Counted from the first letter of the stretch, positions 1 to 4,910 are shown. The stretch: DNA of 5,101 nucleotides from Candidatus Latescibacterota bacterium (GCA_030608245.1 JAUWEO010000141.1:1-5101); one strand, 5' to 3'. Notes: generated from the letters alone by a model not told the origin. Numbers and translations are program-made.

Positions 1-102
1 AGTTGCAAAAGTCCCTTCTTTGGGGGAATAATCTCTGAAAAATTTGAGATGACGTCTAATCTCTCCTTATTCGGGATAATGAAAGCCTAAGTTACAGATT
101 AG

Positions 103-129
103 AAGGATTCTTACGATAAGCTAATCCTT
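103..129 (-). terminator. Stem-loop after the last gene, possible transcript end
   Basis: AAGGATTCTTA (103-113) pairs with TAAG-CT-AATCCTT (117-129), giving 11 bp with a 2-nt bulge and a CGA loop. It lies 15 nt beyond the stop of the exported superoxide reductase-like gene. An alternative pairing, GATTAG (97-102) with CTAATC (121-126), competes with it. No clear T run follows on the minus strand. Bases 1-102 hold no gene that I can support. Confidence 0.4.
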
Positions 130-144
130 GCGACAGGGCAACAT

Positions 145-510
145 TTAGTCTTCTGCTTCTTCCCGGGGAATCTTAATAATCTGCTTTTTTTTACCTGAAA
201 CATTACAATATGATATGACAGTTATTTCATCCCCAAGTTTGGCATCTATGATCATATATATAGCTTCCTGTCCTTCTTTGCTAATTTGACTCTTGAACTT
301 CTGCTCTATAATCTCCTTGCCAATTAACTCAACTACAATTTTATCAATATAGTGCTTTAACGGTTTCTTGGTTCTGTGAGATACTCTGACCCTCAAAATA
401 TGCTCCTGGAGGCTAAAATCCAACACCATACTTTTCGCAGGGTGTGCTAAAACGGGGCTTGTGGAGAACAAAACCGCCAAAACGAAATACATAAATATCA
501 AGCGTTTCAT
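145..510 (-). CDS. Exported small protein resembling the superoxide reductase iron domain
   Basis: 121 residues, ATG start 5 nt after a strong GGAGG (AAGGAGGTTGCT before ATG). Residues 1-22 are a clear Sec signal peptide (K2, R3, hydrophobic core, V-L-A at 20-22); cleavage there would make His23 the first mature residue. The rest is a small beta-rich domain. Segment 45-61 (H45, H53 in KHYIDKIVVEL) and C102 in CNVSG resemble the HP...HHIxWIEL and CNxHG iron-ligand motifs of superoxide reductase. Two things differ: the histidines are 8 apart rather than 6, and the CNxHG histidine is Ser105. The catalytic centre is therefore probably altered, and His23 might be a replacement ligand. It starts 14 nt after the stop of the 60-residue membrane protein, so the two are surely cotranscribed. 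Likely periplasmic and metal-binding (inferred). Function unknown; superoxide reduction is not assured. The gene is AT-rich (about 30-35% G+C in sampled rows). Confidence 0.8.
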   Translation of the reverse strand: MKRLIFMYFVLAVLFSTSPVLAHPAKSMVLDFSLQEHILRVRVSHRTKKPLKHYIDKIVVELIGKEIIEQKFKSQISKEGQEAIYMIIDAKLGDEITVISYCNVSGKKKQIIKIPREEAED

Positions 511-524
511 AGCAACCTCCTTGT

Positions 525-707
525 TTAAAAGTAGTTAGAGTATATGACTATCGTAGCATGTAATGTTGCGACAATAAGAATTGTAAGCCCAATTCTTTTA
601 TGCCAGTTAAACTTGACTTTAATCACGCGGGTGCCTGTTAATACTCCCAGCAGTACCATTGCGTAGGTAAATATTCCCAGAGGGACAATAAGGTCGTGTA
701 TTGACAT
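525..707 (-). CDS. 60-residue two-helix membrane protein, possible mini haem b protein
   Basis: ATG start preceded by AGGAG at good spacing (AGGAGATATACCT). Two hydrophobic stretches, about residues 7-27 and 38-58, flank a basic loop (R27, K30, K32, K37, R38). By the positive-inside rule the loop is cytoplasmic and both ends are outside. H36 (in WHKRIG) and H50 (in LHA) are 14 apart, near opposite ends of helix 2. This H-x13-H pattern is the haem-ligand pattern of ferric reductase/NADPH oxidase-type transmembrane domains, whose helices each carry one such pair. Here only one helix carries it, so haem binding would need a dimer or a partner; this is inference. It lies 14 nt upstream of the exported superoxide reductase-like gene, which suggests an electron-transfer or anchoring partner. 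Not assigned to a named family. Length is far below that of full cytochrome b domains, but the start, RBS and clean two-helix layout argue against a fragment. Confidence 0.7.
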   Translation of the reverse strand: MSIHDLIVPLGIFTYAMVLLGVLTGTRVIKVKFNWHKRIGLTILIVATLHATIVIYSNYF

Positions 708-732
708 AGGTATATCTCCTTCCTTAATAAAG

Positions 733-851
733 CAGCGGCCAATCTACAGATGCTGGGGGCGGGATTCTTCCAGATCGTATTTTCTCTGAAGTAACGTTGA
801 GGCGGTAGAATACTTCGTTTTTTACTTGCTACACTCTCAGATTGGCCTCTG
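733..851. repeat. Long-spaced inverted repeat in the cytochrome-membrane protein gap
   Basis: GGCCAATCT (737-745) is perfectly inverted as AGATTGGCC (839-847). With one mismatch the arms extend outward to 733-745 and 839-851 (12 of 13 pairs), with a 93-nt interior. It fills most of the 195-bp gap between the cytochrome and the 60-residue membrane protein, where I see no gene. No flanking target duplication is evident. It could be a small non-autonomous element, a structured leader RNA or a degraded insertion. Confidence 0.5.
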
Positions 852-863
852 TATCCCACTAAC

Positions 864-897
864 CTGACTGTCGCCCCGATGAAGATAGATCAGTCAG
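864..897 (-). terminator. Stem-loop downstream of the cytochrome c gene
   Basis: CTGACTG (864-870) and CAGTCAG (891-897) form a perfect 7-bp stem with a 20-nt loop, beginning 5 nt after the cytochrome stop in the direction of transcription. It lacks a following T run, so a Rho-independent terminator is doubtful. It may protect or trim the 3' end. Confidence 0.3.
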
Positions 898-902
898 CGT
901 AT

Positions 903-1175
903 TTATTGGTTGGAAAGGTAGTCAATGACTGCCTCGCGCTCGGCGTCGTTGACCCGAGCACCTTTGCTGATCATCTGATCAACGGTCTCCTCCCAGCCAT
1001 CCCTGTCTTTGTCGGCGCTGTCGATACGGTCGAGACCGTGGCAGGAGGCGCAGCGCTCCTGTACGAGTTTTTCCCCATCCAGTGCACCGTCTGTAGTCGA
1101 CTCAGTTGATTTTTTGCCACATCCGAAAAACCCAAAAAGCAGGGCAGAAGCTACCACCAAAATTGCTTTCCTCAT
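903..1175 (-). CDS. Monohaem c-type cytochrome, lipoprotein
   Basis: 90 residues from the chosen start. The open frame extends upstream to 1268, but an AAGGAGG at 1181-1187 lies 5 nt before the ATG at 1175 (2 nt before an adjacent ATG at 1178), and the residues from here form a signal peptide. That peptide (MRKAILVVASALL) ends in FFGC with Cys19, a plausible though not textbook lipobox, followed by a Ser/Thr-rich linker. The haem motif CASCH is at residues 42-46 (Cys42, Cys45, His46). Met68 (in VDQMISKGA) is the likely sixth ligand. The C-terminus NDAEREAVIDYLSNQ is the usual final helix of small class I cytochromes c. It should be a periplasm-facing, lipid-anchored one-electron carrier. The partner is not visible; the downstream mini membrane protein and exported superoxide reductase-like protein are candidates by proximity, across a 195-bp gap. 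G+C in two sampled rows is about 57-62%, well above the next two genes. Confidence 0.9.
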   Translation of the reverse strand: MRKAILVVASALLFGFFGCGKKSTESTTDGALDGEKLVQERCASCHGLDRIDSADKDRDGWEETVDQMISKGARVNDAEREAVIDYLSNQ

Positions 1176-1180
1176 CATAA

Positions 1181-1187
1181 CCTCCTT
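1181..1187 (-). promoter_or_regulatory. Ribosome binding site deciding the cytochrome c start
   Basis: Minus-strand AAGGAGG sits 5 nt before the ATG at 1175 and 2 nt before the ATG at 1178. This supports starting the cytochrome at its signal peptide rather than at the far upstream ATG at 1268. Confidence 0.75.
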
Positions 1188-1328
1188 CCTCAATTCAGAA
1201 CGGTTGAGCACATTCTTTTGGCTCCTTTCCCTGAAGCTGCCCAGATAGGCGAACTTTTCCAATGGCAACCTCTCCCATTAGAAGAACAAGAGGGAACTTC
1301 AACCAGTACGCAAAAACATCTCGCTCGC

Positions 1329-1916
1329 TCAGGGTTTCTGTGACGGTTTTGTAATCCGAGCCCCCAGCTTATAGCCAAGCTTTAAAGCTTCAGGATGTTT
1401 CAATATTTCCCCTTTGTCGTCTACTCCCTTGAACAAAAGCTCGTCATGATATTCAACCTCGATTACTCTGAAAAACGATTTGACGACCCTGATGGAACCG
1501 TCGAAGAGGTGTGCCAGCTTCGTCCCTCCGACTGATATAAAGGCACCTCTTCGGGGTATTCTCTCCTTCGGGATAAACTCCCTTTTGAGCAGATACTTCA
1601 TCGCCCAGAACGGCTGACATCTGTCTATGAATGTCTTGCCCCAGGCCGTGATACCCATGAAGAACATAGGGGACCCGAGTATTATGGCATCCATATCTAT
1701 GAGCTTAGGGTAGAACATCTGCATATCATCTTCTATGACACACTTACCATCTTTATGACAAGAAAGGCACTCCGTGCAAGGTAGGATTTCAAACTCCCTG
1801 AGTCGCACAAACTCCACATCCGCCCCTGCATCCGCTGCCCCTTTGACCGCCTCCTCGAGAAGCAGTTCGGTATTACCGTTTTTCCTGGGTGAACAGGATA
1901 CAACGAGAACCCTCAA
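1329..1916 (-). CDS. Flavodoxin-fold iron-sulfur flavoprotein (Isf / NADPH-dependent FMN reductase family)
   Basis: 195 residues, starting at a TTG; a GGGAGG at 1923-1928 lies 6 nt upstream and no better ATG is seen. MRVLVVSCSPRKNGNT (1-16) is the first beta strand plus the FMN-phosphate loop (SPRKNGNT), and GSP at 81-83 is the second FMN-contact loop. C47, C50, C53 and C59 form a compact CX2CX2CX5C motif, as in archaeal and clostridial iron-sulfur flavoproteins, where it binds a 4Fe-4S cluster. The protein should be cytoplasmic and pass electrons between a reduced carrier and an acceptor; Isf proteins have been linked to oxygen and peroxide reduction, which fits the neighbourhood. The substrate cannot be read from sequence. 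The gene is separated by 149 bp from the ZIP transporter and 153 bp from the cytochrome, so it may have its own promoter. Without the cysteine motif it would be called a plain NAD(P)H-dependent oxidoreductase. Confidence 0.9.
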   Translation of the reverse strand: MRVLVVSCSPRKNGNTELLLEEAVKGAADAGADVEFVRLREFEILPCTECLSCHKDGKCVIEDDMQMFYPKLIDMDAIILGSPMFFMGITAWGKTFIDRCQPFWAMKYLLKREFIPKERIPRRGAFISVGGTKLAHLFDGSIRVVKSFFRVIEVEYHDELLFKGVDDKGEILKHPEALKLGYKLGARITKPSQKP

Positions 1917-1922
1917 GTTTAA

Positions 1923-1928
1923 CCTCCC
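1923..1928 (-). promoter_or_regulatory. Ribosome binding site supporting a TTG start
   Basis: Minus-strand GGGAGG with a 6-nt spacer before TTG at 1914-1916. The first codons after this TTG encode the FMN-binding N-terminus, so the non-ATG start is well supported. Confidence 0.7.
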
Positions 1929-1942
1929 AATAGATGTTCATC

Positions 1943-1960
1943 GTCCCGTCCCGACGGGAC
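1943..1960. repeat. GC-rich perfect inverted repeat
   Basis: GTCCCGTC (1943-1950) and GACGGGAC (1953-1960) are perfect 8-bp arms around CC. A further GTCGGGA at 1985-1991 can pair with TCCCGAC at 1949-1955, giving an alternative fold. It sits in the 149-bp gap before the iron-sulfur flavoprotein gene, 15 bp upstream of its Shine-Dalgarno. There is no T run after it on either strand, so it is not a typical terminator. It may be a dispersed intergenic repeat or an mRNA 5'-leader hairpin. Confidence 0.6.
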
Positions 1961-2065
1961 CTTGGTTATGCCTTCCCACAATGCGTCGGGAATACGACAA
2001 GCTTGCCCCCTAACGCCAATACTCCAGCCCATATGTCTTTGAGTGGGTAAAGATTTTAGAGATTA

Positions 2066-2827
2066 CTATTTCAGCATCCAGAGGCTAAGTGTCATCACTA
2101 TCGCGCCTGCTATTACGCCCACAATCGGCGTGTGCTCGCTGCCGAAGGACTTGGCCGCCGGGACAATCTCGTCGAGAGAAATGGACACCATGATGCCGGC
2201 ACCAATCGCCAGCATCCAGCCTAACACAGTTGGCGTCAAGAAAGGCAGCAGCAACAACGCGGCCAGCCCGGCGCCTACGGGCTCGCTCACCCCCGAGAGA
2301 AACGACCAGAGAAAGGCCTTTCCGCGGCTGCCTGTGGCAGCGTAGACCGGGGCGGATACCGCCAGCCCTTCGGGAATGTTGTGGATGGCGATGGCCACAG
2401 CAATGGCAATCCCCAGGCGCACATCCTGGAGAGCACCGGCGAAGGTCGCCATACCCTCAGGAAAATTGTGAATCCCTATGCCGAAAGCGACCAGTAAGCC
2501 GGTCCGCATCAACCCGTTTGCGGATTTGCCCCCAGGATGGTCGTGCTGCCCGATGTATTCGTGGGGGACAAGAAAATCTATCAGAAAGATACTCATCATT
2601 CCGATGAAGAACCCCAGGTGCGCGGACAGAAATCCAATCGACTCGATGCTCCCCTGGAGTAGTTCCACAAAGGAGACCAGAACCATCACGCCGGCCGAGA
2701 AACCCAGCGTGAATCCCATGAATCGCGGTCCGGGTTTACGCACTGCCAGGCCGAGTAAACTTCCGATAGTCGTCGCCAGCCCGGCCCCAGCAGTTAGCAG
2801 CAGCGCGATAACAATGTTATGTTCCAT
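2066..2827 (-). CDS. zupT: ZIP family divalent metal importer, ZupT-like
   Basis: 253 residues from the ATG at 2827, close to the roughly 257 of E. coli ZupT. An ATG 13 codons upstream (2866) has no ribosome site and would add a polar tail (WKWQRAR), so the inner start is preferred. The SD before it (AAGGGCAAGAAAT) is weak. About eight hydrophobic segments are visible. The ZIP signature metal motifs are HNFPEG (residues 120-125) and HNIPEG (149-154), on two successive helices, followed by SEPVG (181-185). A histidine-bearing loop (PHEYIGQHDH, 88-97) precedes them, as is usual for ZIP proteins. The protein brings Zn, Fe, Mn or similar cations into the cytoplasm; the preferred ion cannot be told. 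Iron or manganese supply would suit the adjacent iron-dependent stress enzymes. G+C in sampled rows is about 58-63%, higher than in the diiron genes (about 42-47%), which might reflect a different origin. Confidence 0.93.
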   Translation of the reverse strand: MEHNIVIALLLTAGAGLATTIGSLLGLAVRKPGPRFMGFTLGFSAGVMVLVSFVELLQGSIESIGFLSAHLGFFIGMMSIFLIDFLVPHEYIGQHDHPGGKSANGLMRTGLLVAFGIGIHNFPEGMATFAGALQDVRLGIAIAVAIAIHNIPEGLAVSAPVYAATGSRGKAFLWSFLSGVSEPVGAGLAALLLLPFLTPTVLGWMLAIGAGIMVSISLDEIVPAAKSFGSEHTPIVGVIAGAIVMTLSLWMLK

Positions 2828-2892
2828 ATTTCTTGCCCTTTGCCATTTCCAACCTGTTGCGGCCATCTACTGGGTTTCAGTCCACCAGCAGC

Positions 2893-2921
2893 CCTATAGC
2901 GTTTTCCATAAAGTCCTTGAA
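2893..2921 (-). promoter_or_regulatory. Weak candidate promoter for the ZIP transporter
   Basis: On the minus strand TTCAAG (2916-2921) and TATAGG (2893-2898) are 17 bp apart, inside the 119-bp gap upstream of the transporter. The match to the -35 box is poor, so this is only a possibility. A small hairpin (TTGAAT/ATTCAA, 2917-2932) overlaps it. Confidence 0.2.
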
Positions 2922-2946
2922 TGGGAATTCAATTTTCAGAAGCCCA

Positions 2947-3273
2947 CTATTCATCTAACTCGCAAGGACTCCGTTTTTGGTCATTGCCGAATTCGTTCTT
3001 CATGGCATCGACAAGCCGGTCCCTGAGAGAGGTTTTGTGCTGTTCATCCGGTAGCTGAATTCGCGGATCAAAGCCCAGGCATTCCTTGGCATGTTTACAC
3101 CACTGAGCGCAGCCCACGCTGATCTTGGGATTCGCGACACGGCTACCACAGTTGGGACAGCGGCGGCTGGCATCATCCTTAAAAAACTCTATGGAATACC
3201 CACACTGCCCACAGTCCACCTCGAAGATATCATCCGGCTTCAGGTATCGGGTATCTTGTCCAGGACATCTCAT
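2947..3273 (-). CDS. Small cysteine-rich zinc-ribbon protein of unknown function
   Basis: 108 residues from an ATG preceded by AAGGA about 9 nt upstream. The protein opens MRCPGQDTRYLKPDDIFEV, then has two CxxC knuckles (C21/C24 and C39/C42), the layout of a zinc ribbon. After that comes a second cysteine group, C55-x3-C59-x5-C65 (GCAQWCKHAKECLG), which with C3 could make a second metal or Fe-S site; this pairing is inference. The stretch after about residue 80 is charged and probably helical (TSLRDRLVDAMKNEF). No signal peptide, so cytoplasmic. Similar CPGQDTRYW...-type domains are, from memory, found in anaerobic bacteria alone or joined to other domains, but I cannot give a function. It lies 161 bp after the superoxide reductase gene and 119 bp before the ZIP importer. 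A metal-sensing or metal-carrying role is a guess from that context. Confidence 0.8.
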   Translation of the reverse strand: MRCPGQDTRYLKPDDIFEVDCGQCGYSIEFFKDDASRRCPNCGSRVANPKISVGCAQWCKHAKECLGFDPRIQLPDEQHKTSLRDRLVDAMKNEFGNDQKRSPCELDE

Positions 3274-3323
3274 AGCTGCATTTCCTTAGCTTTTAACCGC
3301 AAAGAGATAGGTGATCCAAAGAT

Positions 3324-3353
3324 GAGCAAAGTTGCTCAATTGAGCGGAGCAAC
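3324..3353. repeat. Overlapping inverted repeats (GAGCAA/TTGCTC) upstream of the zinc-ribbon gene
   Basis: In 30 bp, four related half-sites alternate: GAGCAA (3324-3329), GTTGCTC (3331-3337), TTGAGC (3340-3345) and GAGCAAC (3347-3353). They give GAGCAA/TTGCTC with a 2-nt loop, GTTGCTC/GAGCAAC with a 9-nt loop, and a 12-bp perfect palindrome GCTCAATTGAGC (3334-3345). Some of these pairings exclude each other. The site is 51-80 bp upstream of the zinc-ribbon start codon, so it could be an operator or a switching leader hairpin. It does not match a Zur, Fur or PerR box that I know. Confidence 0.6.
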
Positions 3354-3398
3354 CGTTTCTTTACCTTTCGTCTATCATATCTTGGCGTGGTCTGGTAC

Positions 3399-3430
3399 CT
3401 GATGGGACAACCTACAGGTCGCCCCATCAG
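3399..3430 (-). repeat. 32-nt symmetric stem-loop after the superoxide reductase gene
   Basis: Perfect 8-bp arms CTGATGGG (3399-3406) and CCCATCAG (3423-3430) enclose a second 4-bp stem (ACCT 3410-3413, AGGT 3416-3419) with symmetric 3-nt internal loops. It starts 4 nt after the superoxide reductase stop codon in the direction of transcription. No T run follows, so it is either a Rho-dependent or 3'-protecting structure or a partial terminator between the stress operon and the zinc-ribbon gene. Confidence 0.6.
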
Positions 3431-3434
3431 ACAT

Positions 3435-3791
3435 TCATTCAACTTTCACAGAAACGGCGTTCTGCCACAGCCCATGGATGTTGCAATGGGCAAGCGCACA
3501 GAAAGTCTTGAACTCTCCCACAGGCACCTGAAATCTGACATTGGGATTGGTGAAAGTGGGAGCGAAAGCTGCCCTGCCAAGGTCGACTACCTGTCCGTCT
3601 CTCTTTATACCGTACAGTTCTATCCAGGCGATGTGATGTTCCACCGTGTTAGGATGGGGTACATCCTTGCCCACGACTACTCGCACAACATCCACACCTT
3701 CCCTGCCGCGTCCCTTGCCGACTTCAATCATCGGGACGTGTTTTTCTTTGCCTTCGGTTTCTGTGCTTTTTAATATGTCTGCGAACTGCAT
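3435..3791 (-). CDS. sor: Superoxide reductase, one-iron (neelaredoxin, class II) type
   Basis: Reduces superoxide to hydrogen peroxide in the cytoplasm without making oxygen. 118 residues from the ATG at 3791. An in-frame GTG at 3800 is rejected because it lies inside the AGGAGGTG ribosome site. All iron ligands of the family are present: His18 in the EKH motif (E16, K17), His46 in VPHPN, His52 in EHHIAWIEL, Cys103 and His106 in HCNIHGLW. This is the four-His one-Cys centre, with the conserved Glu-Lys pair that guides superoxide and product release. No N-terminal desulforedoxin cysteines, hence the one-iron class. Length matches neelaredoxins (about 110-130). The gene follows the second diiron protein by 15 nt, with its Shine-Dalgarno starting just after that stop, so the two are probably translationally coupled. 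The peroxide produced is a likely substrate for the diiron proteins made just upstream. The electron donor, usually rubredoxin, is not in the window. Confidence 0.97.
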   Translation of the reverse strand: MQFADILKSTETEGKEKHVPMIEVGKGRGREGVDVVRVVVGKDVPHPNTVEHHIAWIELYGIKRDGQVVDLGRAAFAPTFTNPNVRFQVPVGEFKTFCALAHCNIHGLWQNAVSVKVE

Positions 3792-3799
3792 GTTTTTCA

Positions 3800-3805
3800 C
3801 CTCCT
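3800..3805 (-). promoter_or_regulatory. Ribosome binding site deciding the superoxide reductase start
   Basis: Minus-strand AGGAGG, 8 nt before the ATG at 3791. The alternative GTG start at 3798-3800 shares a base with this site and cannot use it. The stop codon of the preceding gene (3807-3809) ends one base before the site, so the ribosome finishing that gene ends where the next must start. Confidence 0.75.
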
Positions 3806-3806
3806 C

Positions 3807-4334
3807 TCAGAAGAGCCACTCTCCTTGTTCAAACCATTGAGTAGGGTTTTCCAAGTACTGGAGAGAGTTATCTAAGATTTGATAATGCTCTCCTTCCTGA
3901 TCAGCCATGAAATCATAAAAACGCTTGGCGTTATTGCTGGAAGTCTGTTTAGCCTGTTCTTGGTAGAAGACGATGAGTTTGCTCTCAATGTCCTTGGCGA
4001 TTCGATAGGCCTCCAAATCATTGGCCTCTGCTTTTACGGTTTCGTCAATATTCTCCCGGATTCTTTGAAAGATGGTTTTGAAAGTCTTGCTGGCCTCCCC
4101 TTTCTTTGTCTGCAACTGTTCAGCCGACTCCCATTCGCCTTTATCCTTGAGTGAGGTATGAAATCTCTTTATGATTCTCATATGTTCCAGCTCCCACTCT
4201 GCCAGCGACTGGAAGGTCTCTTTGGCCAAAGGGTGGGTGGCCTTGTCCCGAGCCTCGAGAAAAAACTGACGTCCGTGGCCCTCCATCTTGAGGGCCGATT
4301 GCAAAGCTTTAAGCTCAGGATTAGATATCTCCAT
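3807..4334 (-). CDS. Ferritin-like diiron protein, rubrerythrin-like without rubredoxin domain
   Basis: 175 residues, four-helix ferritin-like fold. Predicted iron ligands form two matching sets: E18 on helix 1 with E48-x2-H51 on helix 2 (LAEWELEH), and E117 on helix 3 with E147-x2-H150 on helix 4 (ADQEGEHYQIL). This symmetric E + ExxH pair is the bacterioferritin-like set and lacks the extra glutamate of classical rubrerythrin. There is no cysteine at all, so no rubredoxin domain. The C-terminus (NPTQWFEQGEW) is typical of a rubrerythrin-related group of anaerobes. Likely role: peroxide reduction or oxygen/iron handling in the cytoplasm (family knowledge, not proven here). The ATG at 4334 lies 6 nt after the stop of the paralogue upstream, and the Shine-Dalgarno AGGAGGAG (4346-4353) is inside the last codons of that gene, with an 11-nt spacer. 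The stop abuts the superoxide reductase ribosome site. Confidence 0.9.
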   Translation of the reverse strand: MEISNPELKALQSALKMEGHGRQFFLEARDKATHPLAKETFQSLAEWELEHMRIIKRFHTSLKDKGEWESAEQLQTKKGEASKTFKTIFQRIRENIDETVKAEANDLEAYRIAKDIESKLIVFYQEQAKQTSSNNAKRFYDFMADQEGEHYQILDNSLQYLENPTQWFEQGEWLF

Positions 4335-4340
4335 GATTTT

Positions 4341-4829
4341 TTACGCTCCTCCTGCTAAGGTTTTCTTCAGTCCTTCAAGTTTCGCGATGTGAGATTTCTC
4401 CTCCTCAACCATCCTGTCAATGGCTTTGTGTTCGCTCTTGGAGACACAGCGGCGTATCCCTTCAAAAAAAACGATAGAATCCTTCTCGAACCCCAAAGCC
4501 ATATTGACAGCCTCAGGAACACTGGCCGCCTTTTGTGCCATATGCCTGCCTACATCCTTCTGGGTAAATACATTGTCATCCGCCAAGGCCTTCATGTAGG
4601 CGGCGTATTCACCAGGGTAGCTTTCGACCGGCTGGTATTTTTCCAAGGACTCCCCCATCTGTTCGAAGGTAGCCCGGTGCTTTTTCTCCTCTCCGGCCAG
4701 ATGGGCAAAAACTTCCTTAGTTTGTGCATCTCTAGCCGATTCCTTGAGGAATCTGTAAAATGCCTCCCCATTAGTCTCAATCAGCACTGCCATCTCGACT
4801 ACTTCGCTCACTTTGAAAAAAACACTCAT
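4341..4829 (-). CDS. Ferritin-like diiron protein, rubrerythrin-like, first gene of the tandem pair
   Basis: 162 residues from the ATG at 4829, which has AAGGAGG 6 nt upstream (4836-4842). The open frame continues to 4913, but those residues are encoded by the AT-rich promoter region. Iron ligands by motif: E18 (LIETNGEAFY), E48-x2-H51 (LAGEEKKH), E115 (GFEKDSIVFFE) and E144-x2-H147 (VEEEKSHIAKLE). The first three positions are the same as in the downstream paralogue, so the two are ancient duplicates or a heteromeric pair, although their sequences are now quite different. One cysteine only (C128), no rubredoxin domain. The region between the two halves (about 66-105: YPGEYAAYMKALADDNVF...) matches the linker usually seen in this rubrerythrin-like group. 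A cytoplasmic peroxide reductase or oxygen-protective role is likely. It appears to be the first gene of the stress operon after the probable hcp. Confidence 0.92.
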   Translation of the reverse strand: MSVFFKVSEVVEMAVLIETNGEAFYRFLKESARDAQTKEVFAHLAGEEKKHRATFEQMGESLEKYQPVESYPGEYAAYMKALADDNVFTQKDVGRHMAQKAASVPEAVNMALGFEKDSIVFFEGIRRCVSKSEHKAIDRMVEEEKSHIAKLEGLKKTLAGGA

Positions 4830-4835
4830 CTTGCA

Positions 4836-4842
4836 CCTCCTT
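4836..4842 (-). promoter_or_regulatory. Ribosome binding site deciding the first diiron gene start
   Basis: Minus-strand AAGGAGG with a 6-nt spacer to the ATG at 4829. It excludes the longer reading from 4913. Confidence 0.75.
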
Positions 4843-4862
4843 CTGTTTTGATTGGTATTGTC

Positions 4863-4890
4863 AAAATAGTTTCCCACAAAATATAGCCAA
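4863..4890 (-). promoter_or_regulatory. Candidate sigma-70-like promoter of the diiron/superoxide reductase operon
   Basis: On the minus strand TTGGCT (4885-4890) and TATTTT (4863-4868) are separated by 16 bp, about 34 bp upstream of the first diiron start codon. The surrounding sequence is AT-rich. The boxes are only partial matches, so this is a moderate-confidence call made from position and composition. Confidence 0.4.
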
Positions 4891-4910
4891 GCTCGATTAC
4901 CTTTGAATCC

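Noticed and set aside
638..859. Minus-strand 73-residue frame across the intergenic inverted repeat
   Set aside because: It overlaps the well-supported 60-residue membrane gene in another frame and has no recognisable motif.
1176..1268. N-terminal extension of the cytochrome c reading frame
   Set aside because: The extension would bury the signal peptide about 31 residues in, and the AAGGAGG at 1181-1187 points to the inner ATG.
1255..1285. Possible sigma-54 promoter (TGGGAGAGGTTGCC on the minus strand)
   Set aside because: The GG and GC elements are only 8 bp apart, not the required 10.
2828..2866. Upstream ATG for the ZIP transporter
   Set aside because: No ribosome site before it, and it adds a polar segment not expected in ZupT.
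2230..3026. Long plus-strand open frames opposite the ZIP transporter
   Set aside because: They are antisense to a clear transporter, are rich in Pro, Arg and Ser, show no domain, and have no convincing ribosome site.
3387..3773. Plus-strand open frame opposite the superoxide reductase gene
   Set aside because: The minus frame has every catalytic residue of the family; the plus frame shows no recognisable motif.
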